Assembly (NCBI GenBank): GCA_049651845.1
Contig: JBASCW010000093.1
Location: 1 to 17,361, forward strand
DNA length: 17,361 nt
Direction of reading: 5' to 3'
Origin: RBG-16-66-20 sp049651845
Lineage (GTDB): Bacteria; Pseudomonadota; Gammaproteobacteria; Burkholderiales; SG8-39
A model generated the notes under the pieces. The model saw only the letters and a list, made by a program, of their open reading frames with translations. It searched no databases and was not told where the DNA came from. Below are positions 8,475-14,664 of the stretch, piece by piece. The translations under genes were made by a program, and so were the position numbers. How positions within the stretch are numbered: position 1 is the stretch's first letter; each line of letters opens with the position of its first letter.

Positions 8475-9139
8475 GGGTGCTCGATTCGTAGTCTCAGGTC
8501 CTTCAGGCGCTGCGGCGTGCCGACGTCGTTCCAGTAGCCCTGGTAGAGCTCGCCGCTCACCTCGCCGCGCTCGGCGGCCGCGCGCCACAGCGGCGCGAGC
8601 TGCGCCTTGGCGCCGGCCGCGATGCCGGCGGTGAGGCACGGCGAGAGCACCGAGATGCCAGCGTAAGTGTAGCGCGGCGCGGGCGCATTGCCGACGCGGC
8701 CGCGCTCGAGCGTGAAGTCGCCGGCCGGATGCCAGGGCGGGTTCGGCACGAGCACCAGGTGCGCCAGGCGCCCGTCCAGCTCGAAATCGCGCAGCCCGGC
8801 GAAGTCGAAATCGCACCAGATGTCGGCGTTCACGAGCAGGAACGGCGCCTCGCCGAGCAGCGCGCGCGCCTGCGCGAGACCGCCCGCGGTCTCCAGCGGC
8901 TCGGCCTCGCGCGACCAGGCGATGGCGACGCCGTGCGCGGCGTCGCCGAAGCGCTCGACGATGCGCTCGCCCAGGTGCGAGACGTTGATCACCGCGCGCC
9001 GGAAGCCGGCGCGCGCGAGGCGCGCGAGGTGGCGTCCGAGCAGCGTCTCGCCGCCGATTTCCACCAGCGGCTTGGGCATGGACTCGGTGAGCGGCCGCAG
9101 CCGCTCGCCGCGGCCGGCGGCGAGGATCATCACGTTCAT
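8471..9139 (-). CDS. murU: N-acetylmuramate alpha-1-phosphate uridylyltransferase (MurU-like)
   Basis: A 222-residue nucleotidyltransferase predicted to convert MurNAc-1-phosphate to UDP-MurNAc in peptidoglycan recycling. It opens with MILAAGRGERLRPLTESMPK, the nucleotide-binding signature (GxGxRxxP with PKPLV). Next come EPLETAGGLAQA, the metal-binding segment LLVNADIW (D106), the PNPPWHPAGDF loop, YAGISVLSP and a terminal GYWNDVGTPQRL. Length and motifs fit the Pseudomonas MurU group better than the longer glucose-1-phosphate thymidylyltransferases. The ATG at 9137-9139 overlaps the amgK stop as ATGA. A GAGGAG lies 11 bases upstream. The second ATG, at 9130, is a less likely start. The neighbouring amgK supplies its substrate. 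Confidence 0.9.
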   Translation of the reverse strand: MNVMILAAGRGERLRPLTESMPKPLVEIGGETLLGRHLARLARAGFRRAVINVSHLGERIVERFGDAAHGVAIAWSREAEPLETAGGLAQARALLGEAPFLLVNADIWCDFDFAGLRDFELDGRLAHLVLVPNPPWHPAGDFTLERGRVGNAPAPRYTYAGISVLSPCLTAGIAAGAKAQLAPLWRAAAERGEVSGELYQGYWNDVGTPQRLKDLRLRIEHP

Positions 9140-10110
9140 GCGGGCGCGAACTCCTCGAGCAGGCGCGCGAGCGGCGCCAGCGGCGCGTAGCGCCGTGCGA
9201 CGGCGCGCGCATAGCCGATGAAACGCGGCGTGTCGGCGAGGTAGCGCGCCTTGCCGTCGCGATAGGCGAGGCGGGCGAAGATGCCGAGCACCTTGAGATG
9301 GCGCTGCAGGCCCATCCATTCGAACGCGCGCCAGAACTCGCCGAAGTCCGCGTCCACCGGCAGCGCCGCCTTCCTGGCCTTTTCCCAGTAGCGCACGGTC
9401 CAGTCGAGCACGCGCTCCTCGTCCCAGCTGATGAAGGCATCGCGCATCAGGCAGACCATGTCGTAGCTGATCGGCCCTTCGACGGCATCCTGGAAGTCCA
9501 GCACGCCGGGGTTCGGTTCGCAAACCATCAGGTTGCGCGGCATGTAGTCGCGGTGTACGTAGACCCGGGGCTGCGCGAGCGCGCTCTGCAGCAGCAGGCG
9601 GAACACGCCCTCGAGCCGGTCCCTGAGCGCCTGATCCACCGTCACGCCGAGGTGGCGGGCGAGGTACCACTCCGGAAACAGATCCAGCTCGCGGCGCAGC
9701 AGCGCCTCGTCGTAGGGCGGCAGCTCGCCCGGCCGCGTCGCCAGCTGCCAGCGCAGCAGCGCGTCGGTCGCGTCACGAAAGAGCGCCGCGGCGCTGCCCT
9801 CGTTCAGCGCGTCGAGATAGGTCGTCGTGCCAAGGTCGGTGAGCAGCAGGAAGCCCTGGCCGGGGTCCTGTGCAAGCACCTGCGGCGCATGCACGCCAGC
9901 CGCGCGCAGCAGGCGCGCCACGCGTACGAACGGGCGGCTGTCCTCCTTCGCGGGCGGCGCGTCCATGGCGACGAAACTGCGCCCGTCGGCGAGCGTCGCG
10001 CGAAAGTAGCGGCGGAAGCTCGCGTCCTGCGACGCGGGCGCAAGCGTGAGCGGCTGCGAGGGGAATTGCGCGCCGAGCCAGCGCTCGAGCTCGACGAGTC
10101 TGAAATCCAT
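9136..10110 (-). CDS. amgK: N-acetylmuramate/N-acetylglucosamine kinase (AmgK-like)
   Basis: A 324-residue aminoglycoside-phosphotransferase-fold kinase. In Pseudomonas the family phosphorylates MurNAc at the anomeric position, bypassing de novo UDP-MurNAc synthesis and giving intrinsic fosfomycin tolerance. Seen here: the N-lobe ASQDASFRRYFRATL (27-40), GFLLLTDLGTTTYL (86-99), the catalytic loop YVHRDYMPRNLM (D188, N193) and the metal-binding segment VLDFQDAVEGPISYDMVCLM (D205). The frame could start at 10161, but that would run through the lptD start region. ATG 10108-10110 (MDFRLVELERWL) gives the family-like N-terminus. No good Shine-Dalgarno precedes it. It overlaps murU by four bases and is first gene of the amgK-murU-pepP-ubiH set, divergent from lptD. 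Confidence 0.9.
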   Translation of the reverse strand: MDFRLVELERWLGAQFPSQPLTLAPASQDASFRRYFRATLADGRSFVAMDAPPAKEDSRPFVRVARLLRAAGVHAPQVLAQDPGQGFLLLTDLGTTTYLDALNEGSAAALFRDATDALLRWQLATRPGELPPYDEALLRRELDLFPEWYLARHLGVTVDQALRDRLEGVFRLLLQSALAQPRVYVHRDYMPRNLMVCEPNPGVLDFQDAVEGPISYDMVCLMRDAFISWDEERVLDWTVRYWEKARKAALPVDADFGEFWRAFEWMGLQRHLKVLGIFARLAYRDGKARYLADTPRFIGYARAVARRYAPLAPLARLLEEFAPA

Positions 10111-10125
10111 TGCGATTTGCGCCGA

Positions 10126-10134
10126 ATTATGACA
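10126..10134 (-). promoter_or_regulatory. Extended -10 promoter element for amgK overlapping the lptD start codon
   Basis: The minus strand reads TGTCATAAT, a TGn-extended -10 with five of six matches to TATAAT. Transcription would start near 10119, leaving about nine leader bases before the amgK ATG. No good -35 is seen at 16-18 bases, which an extended -10 can tolerate. The element covers 10129-10131, the lptD ATG on the other strand. Confidence 0.4.
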
Positions 10135-12429
10135 CTTTTCACTCTCAAAAACGCCTGTCACCTACTGCTGAATCCACACTTGCACCGGCTTACATCAGCG
10201 AGAATCGCGGCGATTCTGGTGCTCCTGCTTGCCGGCGCGCCGCTTGCCCGGGCGCAGCAGCCGGCCGCGGCGCCGCCCAAGCCCAAGCCGCCCGCCACGA
10301 TCGAGGCCGAGAGCATCGAGGGCGTGGCCGAGCTCGAGGTCACCGCGCGCGGCAAGGTCGAGTTCAAGCGCGAAGAGCTCACCGTGTACGCCGAGTTCCT
10401 GCGCTACAACCAGGAGTTCGGCCGCGTCGAGGCCGACGGCGGCGTGCGCCTGCAGCGCGGCGTCGACCGCTTCTTCGGCCCGCGCCTGCGCTACGACACG
10501 CGCAACGACACCGGCGTGTTCGAGCAGTCGAACTTCATCCTGCACGGCGAAACATCGACCATGCGCGGCAAGGGCGAGCGGCTGGAGTTCCTCGGCAAGG
10601 ACCGCCTGCGCCTGGTGCGGGGCAGCTTCACCAGCTGCGAGCCCGGCAAGGAGGACTGGCGCTTCGAGGCGGGCGAGATGGAACTCGACACCGCGCAAAG
10701 CCGCGCCACCGTGCGCGACGGCCGGCTCAAGTTCTTCGACGCTACGCTGGTGCCGCTGCCCTACGGCTCGTTCTCGCTCGACAACCAGCGCAAGACCGGC
10801 CTTCTTGCGCCCTACTATTCGAACAACTCGCGCCGCGGCCTCGAAGTCGCGCTGCCCTACTACTGGAACATCGCGCCGGAGCAGGACCTCACGCTGGTGC
10901 CGCTCTACATGTCCAAACGCGGCGCGCAGCTGAAGACCGAGTACCGCTACATCGACCGCGCCTATGCCGGCGAGCTGCGCTACGAGTTCATGCCGCACGA
11001 CAAGGTGCTGGAGACCTCGCGCAGCGCGGTCTCGCTGCAGCACCAGCACCAGATCTCGCCGCAGCTCTCGGGCCGCATCGACTACAACCGGGTCTCGGAC
11101 GACCGCTACTTCGTCGACCTCGCCTCGCAGGTGCGCCAGGTGTCGCAAGGCGTGCTGCAACAGACGGGCCAGCTCTCCTACGGCAACGCGTTCGCCGGCG
11201 TGCCCTACTACGCCACCGCCACGCTGCAGCGCTGGCAGACGCTGCAGGACCCGCTCGCGCCGATCACGCCGCCGTACGCGCGGCTGCCGCAGATCAACTT
11301 CGGCGCCGTCAAGGCCGACATCGCCGGACGGTTCGACCTCAGCGTGCCCGGCGAGTACGTGCGCTTCGACCACCCGACGCTGGTCGAGGGCACGCGCGTG
11401 CAGCTCAACCCGGTGGTGGCGGCGCCGCTGCTCGCGCCCGGCTACTTCCTCACGCCGAAGCTCGGCGCGCACTACGCCAACTACGGCCTCACGCAATTCG
11501 CGCCCGGCACGCCGCAGCAGCAGAGCGTCTCGGTGCCCTGGATGAGCCTGGACGGCGGCCTGATCTTCGACCGCGGCATGAACTGGTTCGGACAGGCGAT
11601 GACGCAGACGCTCGAGCCGCGCGCGTACTACGTCTACGCGCCCAACCGCAACCAGAACCAGGTGCCGCTGTTCGACACGGGCCTCACCGACTTCAACTAC
11701 GCGCAGATCTTCACCGAGAACCGCTTCGCGGGCGGCGACCGCTTCGGCGACGCCAACCAGCTCACGCTCGCCGCGACCTCGCGCGTCATCTCGCCCGCAG
11801 GCGCCGAGCTGCTGCGCGCCACGCTCGGCCAGCGCTACTACTTCTCGGACGAGCGCGTGGGCCTCACGCCCGCCTCGGCGCTGCGCACGCGCGGGCAGTC
11901 GGACTTGCTCGCTTCGGTCGGCGCACGCCTGCCGCGGAACCTGAGCTTCGACGCCACGGTCCAATACAATCCGCAGGAATCGCGCTGGGAACGCTATAAC
12001 CTCTCGGCGCGCTATGCCCCGGAGATCGCCAAGGTGATCGGCGCCGGCTACCGCTACAACCGCGAGACCGACATCCGCCAGGTGGACGTGGCGGGGCAGT
12101 GGCCGCTCGCCACCGGCTGGTACGCGATCGGCCGGTTCAACTACTCGTTCACGGACGCGCGCATGCTCGAGGGCATCGCCGGGATCGAGTACAACGCCGG
12201 CTGCTGGGTGCTGCGCGGCGCGGTGCAGCGCCTGCAGGCGGCGACCGCGACCACCTCGACCGGCATCTTCGTGCAGCTCGAGTTCAACGGCGTCGGCGGC
12301 CTGGGCTCGGACGACATCGTCACCATGTTCAAGCGCAGCATCCCCGGCTACGCCGTCACCAACCCGACCGAGAGCCGCTTCACGCCGCCGAGCATGCGCC
12401 CCGGGCTGCCGTTCCAGCAGACCTACTAG
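10129..12429 (+). CDS. lptD: LPS-assembly outer-membrane protein LptD
   Basis: LptD is the outer-membrane beta-barrel that, with LptE, inserts lipopolysaccharide into the outer leaflet. The 766-residue product has a signal peptide (AAILVLLLAGAPLARA then QQPA). An LptA/OstA-like beta-jellyroll follows (about 50-170: IEAESIEGVAELEVTARGKV, YAEFLRYNQEFGRVEADGGV), then GLLAPYYSNNSRRGLEVALPYYWNIAPEQD (in several parts) opening the barrel. The C-terminus contains IEYNAGCWVLRGAVQRLQ. The mature part has only two cysteines that I can find (about 170 and 692), enough for one disulfide, against four in E. coli. The frame is open upstream to 9298, but that part is antisense to amgK. ATG 10129 gives a long n-region. 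TTG 10180 (HRLTSARIAAIL) would give a more standard 25-residue signal. Neither has a clear ribosome binding site. It lies upstream of surA, as in most proteobacteria. Confidence 0.95.
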   Translation: MTLFTLKNACHLLLNPHLHRLTSARIAAILVLLLAGAPLARAQQPAAAPPKPKPPATIEAESIEGVAELEVTARGKVEFKREELTVYAEFLRYNQEFGRVEADGGVRLQRGVDRFFGPRLRYDTRNDTGVFEQSNFILHGETSTMRGKGERLEFLGKDRLRLVRGSFTSCEPGKEDWRFEAGEMELDTAQSRATVRDGRLKFFDATLVPLPYGSFSLDNQRKTGLLAPYYSNNSRRGLEVALPYYWNIAPEQDLTLVPLYMSKRGAQLKTEYRYIDRAYAGELRYEFMPHDKVLETSRSAVSLQHQHQISPQLSGRIDYNRVSDDRYFVDLASQVRQVSQGVLQQTGQLSYGNAFAGVPYYATATLQRWQTLQDPLAPITPPYARLPQINFGAVKADIAGRFDLSVPGEYVRFDHPTLVEGTRVQLNPVVAAPLLAPGYFLTPKLGAHYANYGLTQFAPGTPQQQSVSVPWMSLDGGLIFDRGMNWFGQAMTQTLEPRAYYVYAPNRNQNQVPLFDTGLTDFNYAQIFTENRFAGGDRFGDANQLTLAATSRVISPAGAELLRATLGQRYYFSDERVGLTPASALRTRGQSDLLASVGARLPRNLSFDATVQYNPQESRWERYNLSARYAPEIAKVIGAGYRYNRETDIRQVDVAGQWPLATGWYAIGRFNYSFTDARMLEGIAGIEYNAGCWVLRGAVQRLQAATATTSTGIFVQLEFNGVGGLGSDDIVTMFKRSIPGYAVTNPTESRFTPPSMRPGLPFQQTY

Positions 12430-12435
12430 ACCGCA

Positions 12436-13788
12436 ATGATGCGAGCACTGGCAGGACTGGTCGCGCTTGGCTTCGTGGCCGCGGCATGGGCGCAGCTGCA
12501 GGGCCAGGTGCCGCGCCCCGGCGAGGTGCCGGGAAGTGAAATGCGGCGCCCGGCGCCGCGCATCGAGCTCGTCGACCGCATCGTCGCGGTGGTCGGCAAG
12601 GAGGTGGTGACGCTGTCGGAACTCGCCGAGCGGCGCGACTTCGCCGAGCGCCAGCTGCGCCGCCAGGGCACGCCGCTGCCCGAGCGCGCGCTGCTCGAGC
12701 GCCAGATCCTCGAGCGCCTGATCATCGACAAGGCGCAGCTGCAGCTCGCGCGCGACAGCGGCATCCGCGTCGAGGAAGTCCAGCTCGACCGGGCGCTCGA
12801 GCGCGTCGCCGAGCAGAACCGCATGTCGCTGCCGGAGTTCCGCCAGGCGCTGGAGAAGGACGGCGTCGCCTTCGCGCGCTTCCGCGAGGAAGTGCGCCAG
12901 CAGATCCAGATGCAGCGCCTGCGCGAGCGCGAGGTCGACGACCGCATCGAGGTCAGCGACGCCGAGATCGACCAGTACCTTGCCGACCAGAAGACCGGCG
13001 GCAGCACGCGCGGCGAGTACAACATCGCGCACGTGCTGGTGCGGCTGCCCGAGCAGGCCAGCCCAGAGCAGATCGAGGCGGCGCGCGCCAAGGCCGAGAA
13101 GGCGCGCGCCGACGCCGTGGCGGGCGTGGATTTCGCGAAGGTCGCGGCGGGCTACTCGGACGCGCCCGACGCGCTGCAGGGCGGCGCGATGGGCTGGCGC
13201 GCCGAGGACCGGCTGCCGGAGCTGTTCGCGGGCGCCGTGCGCGGCCTGAAGGCAGGCGAGGTGAGCGGCGTGCTGCGCTCACCCGGCGGCTTCCACGTGG
13301 TCAAGCTTCTGGAGCGGCGCGGCAGCGAGGACGGCGCGCCGGTGCAGCAGACGCGCGCGCGCCACATCCTGATCCGCACCAGCGAGGTGGTGTCGGAGGC
13401 CGACGCGCAGCGGCGGCTGCGCGACCTGCGCGAGCGCATCGTCACCGGCGGCGCGGATTTCGCCGAGCTCGCGCGCCTGCATTCGGCCGACGGCAGCGCC
13501 TCGCGCGGCGGCGACCTGGACTGGCTGCTGCCGGGCGACACGGTGCCCGATTTCGAGCGCGCGATGAACGCGCTCAAGGTGGGCGAGGTGAGCCAGGCCG
13601 TGAAGTCGCCGTTCGGCTGGCACCTGATCCAGGTGATGGACCGGCGCGCCGCGGGCCTCACGCAGGAGCGGCGGCGCATGCAGGCGCGCCAGGCGATCAG
13701 GGAGCGCAAGTCGGACGACGCCTACCAGGACTGGCTGCGCCTGCTGCGCGACCGCACCTACGTCGAGCTGCGCATCGAGGACAAGTGA
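12436..13788 (+). CDS. surA: Periplasmic chaperone and peptidyl-prolyl isomerase SurA
   Basis: SurA escorts unfolded outer-membrane proteins, including LptD, across the periplasm. The 450-residue product has a signal peptide (ALAGLVALGFVAAAWA, cleavage before QLQ). The N-terminal chaperone domain (about 43-190) begins with ELVDRIVAVVGKEVVTLSEL. Two parvulin domains follow: about 193-291 (EYNIAHVLVRLPEQAS to FHVVKLLERR) and about 306-405 (RARHILIRTSEVVS to GWHLIQVMDRR). A C-terminal helix then packs back on the chaperone core. Two ATGs stand in tandem (12436 and 12439). The first is six bases after the lptD stop, with no distinct Shine-Dalgarno, so coupling to lptD is likely. The next gene is rsmA, with no pdxA between. 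Confidence 0.97.
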   Translation: MMRALAGLVALGFVAAAWAQLQGQVPRPGEVPGSEMRRPAPRIELVDRIVAVVGKEVVTLSELAERRDFAERQLRRQGTPLPERALLERQILERLIIDKAQLQLARDSGIRVEEVQLDRALERVAEQNRMSLPEFRQALEKDGVAFARFREEVRQQIQMQRLREREVDDRIEVSDAEIDQYLADQKTGGSTRGEYNIAHVLVRLPEQASPEQIEAARAKAEKARADAVAGVDFAKVAAGYSDAPDALQGGAMGWRAEDRLPELFAGAVRGLKAGEVSGVLRSPGGFHVVKLLERRGSEDGAPVQQTRARHILIRTSEVVSEADAQRRLRDLRERIVTGGADFAELARLHSADGSASRGGDLDWLLPGDTVPDFERAMNALKVGEVSQAVKSPFGWHLIQVMDRRAAGLTQERRRMQARQAIRERKSDDAYQDWLRLLRDRTYVELRIEDK

Positions 13789-13803
13789 AACCTCGAAAGA
13801 GCC

Positions 13804-14565
13804 GTGTTGAAAACGCGTAAGCGTTTTGGCCAGCATTTCCTGCACGACCCCGGGGTATTGAAGCGCATCGTCGAAGCCGTGGCGCCGGCGCGCGGCGACT
13901 TCATGGTGGAAATCGGCCCGGGCGAGGGCGCGCTCACGCGCCCGCTGCTCGAGCGCCTGGAGCGCCTGACCGCGATCGAGATCGACCGCGACCTCGCGGC
14001 GCGCCTTGCGCGCGCGTTTCCGGCCGAGCGCCTCAACGTGGTCGTCGCCGACGTGCTCGACTTCGATTTCGGCGCCTTGCCCGCCGGCTTTCGCGTCGTC
14101 GGCAACCTGCCCTACAACATCTCCACGCCGGTCCTGTTCCACCTCGCGCGCCATACGGAACGCGTGCGCGACCTGCACTTCATGCTGCAGAAGGAAGTGG
14201 TCGAGCGCATGGTGGCTGCTCCCTCGACGCCGGACTACGGCCGCCTCTCGGTCATGCTGCAGGTGCGCTTCGCGATGCGCAAACTGTTCGCTGTCGCGCC
14301 CGGTGCCTTCCGGCCGCCGCCGAAGGTCGATTCGGCGGTAGTGCGCCTCGTGCCGCTGGCGCAGAAGCTGGACTGCGACGAAGCGGCGTTCGAGAAAATC
14401 GTGCGCGAGGCCTTCAGCGCGCGCCGAAAGACGCTGCGCAATGCACTGCCTCTCAGATCGTGTGACTACGATCAGCTGGGCATCGATTCAGGGCTGAGGC
14501 CGGAGAATCTTGCGCCGAGCGCGTTTGTGCGGATCGTGCGGCGACTTTCCACTTCCCGCACCTAG
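13804..14565 (+). CDS. rsmA: 16S rRNA (A1518/A1519) dimethyltransferase
   Basis: RsmA (KsgA) dimethylates two adjacent adenosines in helix 45 of 16S rRNA late in 30S assembly. The 253-residue product starts KTRKRFGQHFLHDPGVLKRI, the standard N-terminus. It has the SAM loop VEIGPGEGALTRPLL (36-49), AIEID (E59), VADVLDFDF (D83), the catalytic NLPYNIST (101-108) and FRPPPKVDSAVV. The start is GTG 13804, or TTG 13807 three bases on. AAAGAG lies five bases before the TTG, so TTG may be the real one. The gap to surA is only 15 bases, which supports co-transcription. The last 30 codons are less GC-biased than the rest. No obvious terminator follows. Confidence 0.96.
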   Translation: MLKTRKRFGQHFLHDPGVLKRIVEAVAPARGDFMVEIGPGEGALTRPLLERLERLTAIEIDRDLAARLARAFPAERLNVVVADVLDFDFGALPAGFRVVGNLPYNISTPVLFHLARHTERVRDLHFMLQKEVVERMVAAPSTPDYGRLSVMLQVRFAMRKLFAVAPGAFRPPPKVDSAVVRLVPLAQKLDCDEAAFEKIVREAFSARRKTLRNALPLRSCDYDQLGIDSGLRPENLAPSAFVRIVRRLSTSRT

Positions 14566-14613
14566 TAGAAAGTCGCGCACGCGGCGTGTCAAAGTGTGTG
14601 TGCGTCGCGGTGG

Positions 14614-14634
14614 ATATAGTGCATCGGCCTATAT
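14614..14634. repeat. Inverted repeat with promoter-like halves upstream of the HD-GYP gene
   Basis: ATATAG (14614-14619) and CTATAT (14629-14634) are perfect reverse complements separated by nine bases. Each half overlaps a -10-like hexamer (TATAGT at 14615, TATATT at 14630). It lies 30 bases before the ATG at 14665, in the only gap between rsmA and the HD-GYP gene. It could be an operator overlapping the promoter or simply two alternative -10 boxes. No convincing -35 was found. A second near-palindrome, CACGCGGCGTG, lies at 14578-14588. Confidence 0.4.
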
Positions 14635-14664
14635 TGGGTGGGCGGCATCCCTAGACGCGCAGCC

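Noticed and set aside
8475..9440. N-terminal extension of the pepP frame giving a possible 761-residue fusion
   Set aside because: The extension is Arg/Ala-rich shadow sequence over murU and amgK. PepP numbering and metal ligands match E. coli from the ATG at 8474.
9140..9670. Upstream extension of murU to 399 residues
   Set aside because: The extra codons overlap amgK in another frame and lack homology. The family begins at MNVMILAAGRG.
9298..10128. N-terminal extension of lptD giving 1043 residues
   Set aside because: The added part is antisense to amgK and would precede the signal peptide, which must be N-terminal.
10195..13032. A 945-codon open frame on the minus strand across lptD and surA
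   Set aside because: It is antisense to two clearly homologous genes. Its Arg/Val/Ala/Glu/His-rich composition is the pattern expected when a GC-rich gene is read in a complementary frame, and no domain is recognisable.
14587..14635. A full sigma-70 promoter with a -35 box for the HD-GYP gene
   Set aside because: The -10-like hexamers are present, but no hexamer 16-18 bases upstream resembles TTGACA, so only the dyad is reported.
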